A stretch of DNA of 45,327 bases, from contig DXGH01000017.1 in NCBI GenBank assembly GCA_019114005.1, positions 1 through 45,327 of the forward strand, given 5' to 3'. Position numbers and translations under genes: made by a program. Position 1 is the stretch's first letter. Every line of letters begins with the position of its first letter. Shown here piece by piece: positions 17,227-25,334 of the stretch. The DNA is from Candidatus Acetatifactor stercoripullorum (GTDB lineage Bacteria; Bacillota; Clostridia; Lachnospirales; Lachnospiraceae). The notes below the pieces were generated by a model. It was not told where the DNA came from. It saw only the letters and a list, made by a program, of their open reading frames with translations, and made no database searches.

Positions 17227-17757
17227 TCACCTCACCTGTATCTGACAGCTCCTCATGGTATCCAGAGCCGCCTCGTGGCTCTCCTTCGTCACGCCTGCCG
17301 TGCAGGAAGCATCCACACAGATTTCCACCTCCGGCAGGAAGGCCTTTAGCAGCAGTGCATTGGAAACCACGCAGATATCCGTACAGACTCCTGCTAATTC
17401 GATGGAAGCAACAGGGTTTACCTTATGCCTTGCCAGCATATCCGCAGCCAGCCTGACACAGCCGAAGGTATCCTTCTCATAGACCTGGGCTTTGCTTTTT
17501 TGACACATCTCTTCCAGCCCGCCTGCAAGCTGCCAGCCCGGCGTTCCTTTGATGCAGTGCTCCACCGGCAGATGCTTCCCCTCCTGGGTGGACAGATAAT
17601 TTCTGTCATGGGTGTCCTTGGTATAAATAACCGTTCCCGGAAAATTTTGAATCTTCTCTTCTACTCTGGGAAGAATCTCCTGTGCTTCTTTCGTTCCCAG
17701 GGCTCCGTCCACAAAGTCCTTCTGCATGTCTATCACAATCAAATACTGTCTTTCCAT
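17227..17757 (-). CDS. Nicotinamidase-like isochorismatase-family cysteine hydrolase
   Basis: A 176-aa amidohydrolase-type enzyme of the PncA family. The catalytic triad is readable: Asp in VIDMQKDFVDGAL (about residue 8), Lys in IYTKDTHDRNYL, and Cys in AGVCTDICVVSNALLLKA; the cis-peptide motif precedes the Cys. DTHDRNYLS...GKHLPVEHCIKGTPGW resembles the metal and substrate region of nicotinamidases (nicotinamide to nicotinate, NAD salvage). The substrate is inferred only at family level. I use the ATG at 17757 (MERQYLIVIDMQ), which follows AAAGGAAG; a longer frame to 17823 includes the promoter. Confidence 0.88.
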   Translation of the reverse strand: MERQYLIVIDMQKDFVDGALGTKEAQEILPRVEEKIQNFPGTVIYTKDTHDRNYLSTQEGKHLPVEHCIKGTPGWQLAGGLEEMCQKSKAQVYEKDTFGCVRLAADMLARHKVNPVASIELAGVCTDICVVSNALLLKAFLPEVEICVDASCTAGVTKESHEAALDTMRSCQIQVR

Positions 17758-17813
17758 AGCGCTTCCTTTCTCTGCCGTCAAAATACTGCCCCATTTAGAT
17801 ATGTTTCCCCTTA

Positions 17814-17842
17814 AAAATACCACAAATCCCTTCTCTCGTCAA
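17814..17842 (-). promoter_or_regulatory. Promoter of the cysteine hydrolase gene
   Basis: TTGACG (17837-17842), a 17-bp spacer and TATTTT (17814-17819) on the minus strand, just after the metK terminator. Confidence 0.6.
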
Positions 17843-17899
17843 AAATAATAATGGGGCTGCTGCTTTGGCAGATCATCGATCCGCTTTGGCAACAGCCCC
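17841..17899 (-). terminator. Terminator after metK
   Basis: Minus-strand stem GGGGCTG / CAGCCCC (17893-17899 with 17853-17859) with internal pairing (GATC/GATC and partial GCCAAAGC repeats), followed by ATTATTATTTTTG. Confidence 0.7.
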
Positions 17900-17908
17900 T
17901 CAAAACCC

Positions 17909-19096
17909 TTATAAATATTTTTTCAATAGCTCCACCTTATCGGTCTTTTCCCAGGGAAGGTTCAGATCATCCCTCCCGAAATGTCCGTAGGCAGCCGTCT
18001 GCTTGTAAATAGGACGGCGCAGATCCAGCATTTTTATAATCCCCGCCGGGCGGAGGTCAAAGTTTTCCCTTACGATCTCCACCAGCCGCTCATCGCTTAA
18101 TCTTCCTGTTCCGAAGGTATCCACCATGACAGAGGTAGGGTGCGCCACGCCAATGGCATAGGAAAGCTGAATTTCACATTTGTCCGCAAGTCCCGCCGCA
18201 ACCAGATTCTTTGCCACATAACGAGCGGCATAGGAGGCGCTTCTGTCTACCTTGGTGCAATCCTTGCCGGAAAATGCCCCGCCGCCGTGGCGGCCATAGC
18301 CGCCGTAGGTATCTACAATGATTTTACGCCCAGTCAGTCCGCTGTCTCCATTGGGGCCTCCGATCACAAAGCGGCCTGTAGGGTTGATAAAGAATTTTGT
18401 ATCCTTATCTACCATCTCCCCGGGAAGCACAGGGTCCAGCACATATTTGCGGATATCCTCGTGAATCTGCTCCTGGGTCACCTTATCATCATGCTGTGTG
18501 GACAAAACCACAGCCTCCAGGCGAAAAGGTCTTCCGTTTTCATCATATTCTACAGAAACCTGGCTTTTTCCATCCGGTCTCAGATAAGGAAGGGTTCCAT
18601 CCTTGCGCACCTTGGTCAGCTGACGCACCAGCTTGTGGGCAAGGGAAATAGGATAAGGCATCAGCTCCGGCGTCTCGTTTACCGCATAGCCAAACATCAT
18701 GCCCTGGTCTCCCGCACCCACAGCGTCCAGCTGCGCGTCGCTCATCTGGCTTTCTCTGACCTCAAGGGCCCGGTCCACGCCCATGGCGATATCCGGGGAC
18801 TGCTTGTCCAGGGACACCATCACAGCGCAGGTATTGCCGTCAAAGCCCTTCTCTGAGGAATCATAGCCGATCTCCGTAACCGTTTTTCTCACAATGGCGG
18901 GAATGTCAATGACAGCCTTGGAAGTAACCTCCCCCATCACCAGGACAAAGCCTGTATTGGTACAGGTCTCGCAGGCTACCCGGCTGAAGGGGTCCTGCTC
19001 AAGCAGCGCATCCAGTACAGCGTCTGAAACTGCGTCGCAGATTTTGTCGGGATGCCCTTCCGTAACTGATTCTGATGTAAATAAGCGTTTTTCCAT
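17909..19096 (-). CDS. metK: S-adenosylmethionine synthetase
   Basis: Makes SAM from methionine and ATP. The 395-aa length is typical. Motifs: [21 protein letters not shown] (methionine/ATP site near the N-terminus), [12 protein letters not shown] (about 115-126, the conserved loop) and the phosphate-binding [17 protein letters not shown]. The ATG at 19096 has an ideal GGAGG. A longer in-frame reading to 19210 would run through the riboswitch terminator hairpin and is not used. Expression is controlled by the SAM-I riboswitch upstream: high SAM should favour the terminator and shut the gene off. Confidence 0.97.
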   Translation of the reverse strand: MEKRLFTSESVTEGHPDKICDAVSDAVLDALLEQDPFSRVACETCTNTGFVLVMGEVTSKAVIDIPAIVRKTVTEIGYDSSEKGFDGNTCAVMVSLDKQSPDIAMGVDRALEVRESQMSDAQLDAVGAGDQGMMFGYAVNETPELMPYPISLAHKLVRQLTKVRKDGTLPYLRPDGKSQVSVEYDENGRPFRLEAVVLSTQHDDKVTQEQIHEDIRKYVLDPVLPGEMVDKDTKFFINPTGRFVIGGPNGDSGLTGRKIIVDTYGGYGRHGGGAFSGKDCTKVDRSASYAARYVAKNLVAAGLADKCEIQLSYAIGVAHPTSVMVDTFGTGRLSDERLVEIVRENFDLRPAGIIKMLDLRRPIYKQTAAYGHFGRDDLNLPWEKTDKVELLKKYL

Positions 19097-19167
19097 TTTT
19101 CCTCCGTTTCCGTTCTGCCAAAATATCCGGCAGAACCTCAAAATATTGTTTTTGTGCTCATTTGCGC

Positions 19168-19198
19168 ATAAAAAAGTCCGCTTGCAATAAGCGGACTT
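19168..19198 (-). terminator. Riboswitch-controlled intrinsic terminator of metK
   Basis: Perfect 10-bp stem AAGTCCGCTT / AAGCGGACTT around a 5-base loop, followed on the minus strand by TTTTTTATG. It lies 20 bp downstream of the SAM-I aptamer and 70 bp before the metK start, as expected for the expression platform of an OFF switch. Confidence 0.88.
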
Positions 19199-19216
19199 GA
19201 TTTCGTGCACCTCATC

Positions 19217-19320
19217 CTCTTATTGTTCGAAATTCACTCGCTCAGGTGGGCACCTTCCTTTTACAAGGGGTTGCCGTGGCTTCATCGATCCTATGTATCT
19301 CCACCAGCTCTGAATAAGAG
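19217..19320 (-). promoter_or_regulatory. SAM-I (S-box) riboswitch aptamer
   Basis: Read on the minus strand, the leader has the S-box landmarks in order: the P1 strand CTCTTATT, then AGAGCTGGTGGAG, GATGAAGCCACGGCAACC, AAGGTGC, CTGAGCGAGTGAATTTCGAAC and the closing P1 strand AATAAGAG. P1 pairs 19313-19320 with 19217-19224. The kink-turn and core sequences (GCTGGTGGAG, GAAGCC-GGCAACC, AAGGTGC) match the SAM-I family closely. SAM binding stabilises P1 and leaves the downstream hairpin free to terminate. Confidence 0.93.
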
Positions 19321-19360
19321 AAACTATTTTGTTTTATTTGGTTAACCTGTTTATAAGCCT

Positions 19361-19389
19361 ACTCTACTATGAATATGCTGCTTTGTCAA
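19361..19389 (-). promoter_or_regulatory. Promoter of the metK leader
   Basis: TTGACA (19384-19389), a 17-bp spacer and TAGAGT (19361-19366) on the minus strand. Transcription would begin about 30 bp before the riboswitch P1 helix. Confidence 0.7.
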
Positions 19390-19423
19390 TAAAAATTTCT
19401 GCTGACAGGCACATACTATATCC

Positions 19424-20716
19424 TCAGCCTGTTTTCAGCTTAAACTTGCTGTAATCTCTTTCACTTTCCACCATTTCTATCTGTGCTCCCAGGCTCTGGA
19501 GCTTCAGATGAAAGTCCTCATAGCCCCGCTCAATGTAGTGAATCTCGTCCACCAGGGTGTAACCCTCAGCGGCCAGGGCGGCAATCACAAGGGCAGCGCC
19601 CGCCCGCAGGTCCGGAGCGGAAATGCTGGCTCCGGTATATTTTTCCACACCATCGATAATGGCAGTGTTTCCCTCTACCTTAATGCTTGCTCCCATTCTG
19701 GTGAGCTCGTCTACATATTTAAACCGATTCTCAAATATGCTTTCCGTGACAATGCTGGTTCCTCTGGACATCCCCAGGGCAACCGTGATCTGGGGCTGCA
19801 TATCCGTGGGAAATCCCGGGTATGGCAGCGTTTTTACCTGTGTGTGCACTAAGGGCTTGGAGGCAACCACACGAATACAGTCGTCCGCCTCCTCCACCTC
19901 GCAGCCGATTTCCAGAAGCTTTGCAGTGATAGACTCCAAATGCTTGGGAATCACATTCTTTACAGTCACATCCCCTTTCGTCACCGCCGCCGCAAACATA
20001 AAGGTGCCCGCTTCAATCTGGTCGGGAATGATGGCGTACTCCGTGCCGTGCAGATGCTTCACCCCCTTGATGCGGATCACATCCGTTCCGGCGCCCTTGA
20101 TATTGGCCCCCATGCTGTTTAAAAAGTTGGCCAGATCTACCACATGGGGCTCCTTCGCTGCATTCTCAATGATGGTCATTCCCTCTGCCATGGTAGCAGC
20201 CATCATTACATTAATGGTAGCTCCTACGCTGACCACATCCATATAAATATGGCTTCCCACCAATCTGTCCGCCCTGGTTTTGATCAGTCCGTGCTCAATG
20301 CGCACATCCGCCCCCAGCGCCCGAAAGCCCTTAATATGCTGATCAATGGCCCGGCAGCCGATGTCGCAGCCTCCCGGAAGGGCCACCTGCGCGCGCTTAT
20401 ACTTTCCCAAAAGAGCCCCGATCAGATAATAGGACGCCCTGATCTTTTTGATATTTTCATCCTCCACCACAAGATTATTGACATTGGAGGCATTCAGCGC
20501 CACACTGTGGCGGTCCCGGCGCTTGATCATCACGCCGATATTCTGCATTGCCTTAAGCAGTACGTTTGTATCCCGTACGTCCGGCATATTTTCTATATAT
20601 ACGGTTTCGTCCGTCATAACGGAAGCAGCAAGAATAGGAAGCGCCGCGTTTTTGGCGCCTCCTATCTCAACCTCTCCCACTAATGGGTTCCCGCCCTTTA
20701 TTGCGTATTGTTCCAT
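19424..20716 (-). CDS. murA: UDP-N-acetylglucosamine 1-carboxyvinyltransferase
   Basis: First committed step of peptidoglycan synthesis: transfer of enolpyruvate from PEP to UDP-GlcNAc. The 430-aa protein is of normal length. It has the conserved GGAKNAALPILAAS start (Lys22 of the active site) and the loop LPGGCDIGCRAIDQH, whose first cysteine (about residue 117) is the PEP- and fosfomycin-reactive residue. The C-terminal block DLRAGAALVIAALAAEG with the catalytic region is present. Firmicutes often have two MurA paralogues; which one this is cannot be told from the window. It stands alone, with its own promoter. Confidence 0.96.
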   Translation of the reverse strand: MEQYAIKGGNPLVGEVEIGGAKNAALPILAASVMTDETVYIENMPDVRDTNVLLKAMQNIGVMIKRRDRHSVALNASNVNNLVVEDENIKKIRASYYLIGALLGKYKRAQVALPGGCDIGCRAIDQHIKGFRALGADVRIEHGLIKTRADRLVGSHIYMDVVSVGATINVMMAATMAEGMTIIENAAKEPHVVDLANFLNSMGANIKGAGTDVIRIKGVKHLHGTEYAIIPDQIEAGTFMFAAAVTKGDVTVKNVIPKHLESITAKLLEIGCEVEEADDCIRVVASKPLVHTQVKTLPYPGFPTDMQPQITVALGMSRGTSIVTESIFENRFKYVDELTRMGASIKVEGNTAIIDGVEKYTGASISAPDLRAGAALVIAALAAEGYTLVDEIHYIERGYEDFHLKLQSLGAQIEMVESERDYSKFKLKTG

Positions 20717-20759
20717 CTATGATTACCTCTTAGCATGGTTATGGTCACTCTACTAAGCA

Positions 20760-20788
20760 CTTATACCACATTTTGCCGCGTTTGTAAA
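20760..20788 (-). promoter_or_regulatory. Promoter of murA
   Basis: TTTACA (20783-20788), a 17-bp spacer and TATAAG (20760-20765) on the minus strand, 40 bp upstream of the murA start. Confidence 0.65.
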
Positions 20789-20822
20789 TAGAATGGGTGT
20801 TCCCCGGCACCGGGAGACTCCC

Positions 20823-22403
20823 CTATTCCAGATAATCTAAAGGATTTACCTGGGTGCCGTTAATCAAAATTTCAAAGTGAAGATGAGGGCCGGTGCTGAC
20901 GCCGGTATTTCCGCTCAGGGCTATCCGCTCCCCTTGCTCTACCGTCTCTCCCACATTCACCAGAACTCTGCTCAGGTGGGCGTACCTGGTCTGGCGTCCG
21001 TCCTCATGGTCGATATAAACCACATATCCGTAGCCGCTTCCCCAGCCGGCCTTTACAACCGTTCCTCCACAGGATGCAAAAACCGCCGTTCCGGTGGGAA
21101 CTGCCCAGTCAATGCCCTTATGATAGGTGCTCGCGCCTCTGGTAGGCGCGCTCCTGCGGCCAAAGCCAGAGGTCTGGCGCCCGCCTGAGATGGGCTTGAT
21201 ATAGGTGGGCGGCACAATGGTTCCTCTCTCCACAATCTTCGGAACAGCTTCCAGAACAATTTCTTCCTTTAGAATTTCCCTGGACGTCTCATTTTCGTTT
21301 AGATAAGAGACATCCGCCACTACCTTTCTAAAGCCTGCGGAAGGCTGCTGCAGCACCTGGGTCTGGTTGGTATACCAGCTGTCGTTGTCCACATAGACCA
21401 CATCCGCATCATAGCTCTCCTCATAGTAATTCTGCTCTATACGCTCCACAGACAGCTCCGGCTCCGGCACCGTAATCACAAGCTTGTCCCCTACTCTGAT
21501 GGTGGAATTTTCATCCTCCAGCATCTCGCTGTTCATCTCTATGATCTGATCCATGGGGATATTGACCTTAATGGCAATTTCCGAGAGGGTGTCCCCGGCC
21601 ACTACTTCATACTCCCCTGGAGTCTCCTGGTCCTTGGTTACCTCTTCAATGGCAGTCGACAGATCGGTCAGCTGGCTCTCGGGAAGGTACGCCTCCACCA
21701 CCTCCACCTCTTCGGCAAAGTCCACCTGCAGAACACCCAGCTCGTAGTCTGAAAAATCCATCTCCTCACCGGTATCCACGTCCGCTCCCAGCTGGGAAAT
21801 CAAGGTCTGTACGCCTCCCTCAGAATAAGAAGCCTCATCCTGGGCGCTTTCCTGTTCGGACAAATCCACAATATTGGTGGTCAGCACGCTGAATTCCCTT
21901 TCCGTATCGTGCACCAGCTCCACCTGAAAATTGCCTGAGCTGTCATATTTGTCAATGGCTGCCTGCAAAAGCTGCCTTACCTCTTCCGCGCTGGAAAGAT
22001 TGACCATGTATTCATTAACCTTCATAGTATAGGATCTCTGCATGGTCTGACAGATATGACCGCGGAGGGCCTCCTCCATTTTGGCTAGCAGCTCTTTTTC
22101 GCTGTCTACTTCTCCCCACAGGACTTCTTCTCCCTCCAGGGTCATCTCCGCGTCAATAAAAGTCAGCTCTTCACTTTCGGAAGCAATATTTCTGCGGGCC
22201 TGGGCCAAAAGAGTCTGGGCTGACGCTGCATCACCCGTGGTCCCAATCTCCACATTGTTGATAAAAACGTGGAACAAATTTTCTCCCGATTTTTGAAGCA
22301 AGGTATAGCCTTTTAAAAAGAAGGTACAGCAAAACAGTGTAAGCACTGTAATCTTAACATATGTAAATTTCAGTTTTTTATGATATTGTGTAAGCTTTTT
22401 CAT
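20823..22403 (-). CDS. Membrane-anchored M23 peptidase with LysM and G5 domains
   Basis: A 526-aa envelope protein. Domain order: a short cytoplasmic basic N-terminus; one membrane anchor (about residues 15-35, VKITVLTLFCCTFFLKGY); a 200-residue acidic extracellular region; LysM (about 264-312, YEVVAGDTLSEIAIKVN...IRVGDKLVI) for peptidoglycan binding; a G5-like segment (about 335-395); and a C-terminal M23 metallopeptidase (about 410-525). The zinc motifs are HKGIDW (H and D) and GPHLHFEI (HxH). It probably cleaves peptide crosslinks in peptidoglycan during wall remodelling or sporulation. I use the ATG giving MKKLTQYHKK; an upstream ATG at 22430 (MPISGIGKP) lacks a ribosome binding site. Confidence 0.92.
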   Translation of the reverse strand: MKKLTQYHKKLKFTYVKITVLTLFCCTFFLKGYTLLQKSGENLFHVFINNVEIGTTGDAASAQTLLAQARRNIASESEELTFIDAEMTLEGEEVLWGEVDSEKELLAKMEEALRGHICQTMQRSYTMKVNEYMVNLSSAEEVRQLLQAAIDKYDSSGNFQVELVHDTEREFSVLTTNIVDLSEQESAQDEASYSEGGVQTLISQLGADVDTGEEMDFSDYELGVLQVDFAEEVEVVEAYLPESQLTDLSTAIEEVTKDQETPGEYEVVAGDTLSEIAIKVNIPMDQIIEMNSEMLEDENSTIRVGDKLVITVPEPELSVERIEQNYYEESYDADVVYVDNDSWYTNQTQVLQQPSAGFRKVVADVSYLNENETSREILKEEIVLEAVPKIVERGTIVPPTYIKPISGGRQTSGFGRRSAPTRGASTYHKGIDWAVPTGTAVFASCGGTVVKAGWGSGYGYVVYIDHEDGRQTRYAHLSRVLVNVGETVEQGERIALSGNTGVSTGPHLHFEILINGTQVNPLDYLE

Positions 22404-22452
22404 AGGTTTTCCAATTCCAGAAATCGGCATTTAATAATTTTGTAACAGATTT

Positions 22453-22481
22453 ATTCTATCAGCATTTATTTTCCTTGTAAA
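22453..22481 (-). promoter_or_regulatory. Promoter of the M23 peptidase gene
   Basis: TTTACA (22476-22481), a 17-bp spacer and TAGAAT (22453-22458) on the minus strand. On the plus strand the same intergenic stretch has a TATACT (22495-22500) that may be the -10 of dinB, without a good -35 and with no recognisable LexA box. Confidence 0.65.
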
Positions 22482-22529
22482 GGGAAGATTGTGCTATACT
22501 GGAAGCAAAAGCACAACGGAGGTTATTTT

Positions 22530-23747
22530 ATGGCAGACCACATTATTTTTCATATTGACGTAAACTCCGCTTATTTAAGCTGGACTTCCTTAGCCCGCCT
22601 GCGGGAGGGAAGCGATGTGGACCTTCGTCTGATTCCCTCTATTGTAGGCGGAGATATGAGCAGGCGCCACGGCGTGGTTTTAGCCAAATCCATACCTGCA
22701 AAGGCCTACGGCATTGTGACGGGAGAGCCCATCGTCAACGCCTTCCGCAAATGCCCGCACCTGGTAAATGTACCTCCCGACCATGCGCTTTACGAACACA
22801 TGAGCTTGCTTCTCATGGATTTCCTCTCGGGAATCTGTCCGGATATTGAGCAGGTCAGCATTGATGAATGCTATATGGATTATACCCCCATAGCCGGTAA
22901 ATATACCTCTCCGGAAGCTGCCGCAGCCTATATCAAGGATACGATTTTCGCAAAATTTGATTTTACAGTGAATATCGGCATATCAGACAAAAAGGTGCTT
23001 GCCAAGATGGCCTCCGACTTTAAAAAGCCAAATCTGGTGCACACCCTGTATTCCTGGGAAATCCAAAAAAAGCTGTGGCCCCTTCCCGTTTCCCGTCTGT
23101 TTATGTGCGGCCGCTCCAGCCAGGAAACCTTGAAAAAGCTGGGCATACTCACCATCGGCGATCTTGCCCAGGCTGATCCTGACATTTTAGAGGCCCACTT
23201 AAAAAGCCACGGTCTGACCCTTTGGAATTATGCAAACGGATGGGATGATTCTGAGGTGCTCTCCGAACCCGCAAAGCTGAAAGGCGTAGGAAATTCCACC
23301 ACCCTTGCAGAGGATGCACTGACCAGTGAAGAGGCCCATAAGGTTCTGCTCTCCCTCTCAGAGTCCGTGGGAAGGAGGCTTCGCGCCTCTCATCAGCTGG
23401 CAGGCCTGGTCTGTACGGAGATCAAATATAATACCTTCCGAAACGTCTCCCATCAAACGCTCCTGGAAATTCCAAGCGCTTCCACGGATGTGATTTACAA
23501 AGAGGCCAGCCGTCTGTTCGACGAGCTCTGGGACGGCACTCCCATCCGCCTTTTGGGGGTGCGCACCGCAAAGCTTGTGGAGGAAGGCGAGCCTGTACAG
23601 CTGAGCCTGTTCGACTATGCCTCCCCGGTATCGGAAAAGCAAAAGCGGCTGGACGCCGCCTTGGACAGCATCCGGAAACGCTACGGAAATGATGCCGTAA
23701 AAAGGGGGAGTCTTTTAGACTCCCCAGACAGCTCCCAAGAAAGGTAG
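22530..23747 (+). CDS. dinB: Y-family DNA polymerase (Pol IV / DinB-like)
   Basis: Error-prone lesion-bypass polymerase, 405 aa. The catalytic carboxylates are visible in HIDVNSAYLSW (first Asp, residue about 8) and SIDECYMDYT (Asp-Glu pair). The palm/finger block is VVLAKSIPAKAYGIVTGEPI. The thumb helix-hairpin-helix is at about 190-240 (LFMCGRSSQETLKKLGILTIGDLA), and the little-finger domain is C-terminal. A QLSLF motif (QLSLFDYA, near residue 365) is the expected beta-clamp binding peptide. The ATG at 22530 follows GGAGG; a longer frame starting at 22491 is not needed. A strong hairpin, GGGGAGTCT/AGACTCCCC, lies within the last codons. It is divergent from the M23 gene and convergent with the polysaccharide cassette. 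Confidence 0.93.
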   Translation: MADHIIFHIDVNSAYLSWTSLARLREGSDVDLRLIPSIVGGDMSRRHGVVLAKSIPAKAYGIVTGEPIVNAFRKCPHLVNVPPDHALYEHMSLLLMDFLSGICPDIEQVSIDECYMDYTPIAGKYTSPEAAAAYIKDTIFAKFDFTVNIGISDKKVLAKMASDFKKPNLVHTLYSWEIQKKLWPLPVSRLFMCGRSSQETLKKLGILTIGDLAQADPDILEAHLKSHGLTLWNYANGWDDSEVLSEPAKLKGVGNSTTLAEDALTSEEAHKVLLSLSESVGRRLRASHQLAGLVCTEIKYNTFRNVSHQTLLEIPSASTDVIYKEASRLFDELWDGTPIRLLGVRTAKLVEEGEPVQLSLFDYASPVSEKQKRLDAALDSIRKRYGNDAVKRGSLLDSPDSSQER

Positions 23748-23753
23748 CCTTCC

Positions 23754-25334
23754 TCACCGTTTCTTCTGCATGCCGAAATAATACAGAATAAACAGCAGCA
23801 CCAATGTGATCTGTCCCGGCACCACAGTCATTTCCGTAAAGCCAAACAAAAATATGGCCATAAGAAACACTGCGCAGCAAAGCCCGGTCATATCGCGCCT
23901 GTTCAAAAGGCGGAGCAGGCAGTACACATTCCAGATCAAAAATACAGCCCCCGCCAAAATACCATAATCATAGGCGAACTGTAAAAACATATTATGGGCA
24001 TGCCCGTAGAAATGCTTTTCCGTCATATAAAATCCGGATTCCTGGCTGGTATGCCCCGTCCAATTCAGGTGGGAAGCATAATAAGCGTATATGGTCTTGC
24101 GAATACTGATCGAGCTTTTCGTGTCCGTGCCCTCCAGCATAAACGGGTTCTCAGGACTGCTCCCCGGCTGTGTGCTCTCAGCCGCCCTCGCCTGCAGGGT
24201 TAAGGGAGTTGACAGCCTTACACCTCCTTCTGCCATGTTCAGATCAATCCCCAGCATCTGCAGCACTCTTCCCACATTGTTGTCTATCACCTGCTCAAAG
24301 GTAATGTAGCGCTCGCTGTTCCAAGGGTCATAGGAATGCACGCTGGTATCCGGATTGTACTCTCCCTCAAACCATATGGGATGATGAAGTATCACCGGAA
24401 GATATCTCACACAGCCATACACAACAGGCAGAAGCACAACCACACAGGCCAAAAGAGCCGCTCCCTGCACCAGCCAGTGGCGGAAGCTTTTTCGAAACAG
24501 AATATCATAGCCTACAAGCCCCACTGCGCCTGCCGCAAAAGCCCCTGTGAGAGCGGAGCGTCCTCCTGTGAGGAAAATAAAGCTCACGCAGCCTCCGGCC
24601 AGCAGAAAGCAGAGAACCCTTTTCCACCCAGACACCTTTTTTTCCGTAAGGTAAAGCCACAAACACAAAAAAGCACAGAAAATCATCAGATAGAAAAGGC
24701 CATTCTGCGTTTCGCCGGAGTACATTCCCCTATACCGCACATAGTCGTAGGGTCTGAATCCAAACGCCACAGTCTGCTGAATAAAAAACCACAAAATGAA
24801 TCCCCAAAGCATCCCCAAAAGAAAGCTCCTTTCCTTTCCGTCAGGGATTCCAATCAGATAAAAGGCTCCGAAAAGTCCCAGGAACCAGAGAGGCCAAAAG
24901 CTTTCATGCACGGACACCGTCATAAGCACAAGCAGCAGCATGACCAAAAAAAAGCACGTCCCGTTCAAGCGCTTTCCTTCCGCCAGACTCCTGCGGTTCC
25001 ATACCAGATATAACAAAAGTCCGGCAATCAAAGCGATATTAAGCACCACCGTATACCACTGTCCCGTATATCTCCAGTAATTATCCCCTATGACGCAGGC
25101 TGCGGTCCCAAGGACAGCAGAGGCGCCCAGCCATAGAAAGAAGCCTCTCCATCGGAAAAACTCTTTTTTCAGGGAAGGAAAAAGCAGCAGTACCACCACA
25201 GGCCCTGTGAGATTTGCAAAAATCATCTGCACCTCTCCCACGGCGCTTCCCCGTCTCTGGTCAATCCATCCCAGCATAAGAAAACATAGGGCATACCATA
25301 TCTCCATTTGATATCTTTTTAACCAGGCTTTCAA
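23754..25334 (-). CDS. O-antigen ligase / Wzy-like polytopic membrane protein
   Basis: A 526-aa polytopic membrane protein with about 11-12 hydrophobic segments. A long extracellular loop (about residues 320-430) lies before the signature GHAHNMFLQFAYDYGILAG, which matches the Wzy_C/WaaL-type pattern (H-x-N-x-x-L-x-x-x-x-x-x-G). The family polymerises or ligates lipid-linked oligosaccharides on the outer face of the membrane. In a Gram-positive cell the product would be a capsule, teichoic-like or glycoprotein glycan rather than lipopolysaccharide. The start ATG overlaps the stop of the upstream GT39-like gene by 4 bp, so they act together. The exact acceptor is unknown. Confidence 0.85.
   Translation of the reverse strand: MKAWLKRYQMEIWYALCFLMLGWIDQRRGSAVGEVQMIFANLTGPVVVLLLFPSLKKEFFRWRGFFLWLGASAVLGTAACVIGDNYWRYTGQWYTVVLNIALIAGLLLYLVWNRRSLAEGKRLNGTCFFLVMLLLVLMTVSVHESFWPLWFLGLFGAFYLIGIPDGKERSFLLGMLWGFILWFFIQQTVAFGFRPYDYVRYRGMYSGETQNGLFYLMIFCAFLCLWLYLTEKKVSGWKRVLCFLLAGGCVSFIFLTGGRSALTGAFAAGAVGLVGYDILFRKSFRHWLVQGAALLACVVVLLPVVYGCVRYLPVILHHPIWFEGEYNPDTSVHSYDPWNSERYITFEQVIDNNVGRVLQMLGIDLNMAEGGVRLSTPLTLQARAAESTQPGSSPENPFMLEGTDTKSSISIRKTIYAYYASHLNWTGHTSQESGFYMTEKHFYGHAHNMFLQFAYDYGILAGAVFLIWNVYCLLRLLNRRDMTGLCCAVFLMAIFLFGFTEMTVVPGQITLVLLFILYYFGMQKKR

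Noticed and set aside
19097..19210. N-terminal extension of metK
   Set aside because: It would be translated through the riboswitch terminator; the canonical start at 19096 has GGAGG.
20789..20822. GC-rich CCCGG/CCGGG hairpin after the M23 gene as a strong terminator
   Set aside because: The stem is short and partly mispaired and the following sequence has no T-run; I could not support it.
22459..22529. LexA-type SOS box in front of dinB
   Set aside because: No CGAAC-n4-GTTCG-like palindrome is present in the intergenic region.
23704..23726. Hairpin GGGGAGTCT/AGACTCCCC at the end of dinB as a terminator
   Set aside because: It lies inside the coding sequence and is not followed by a T-run.
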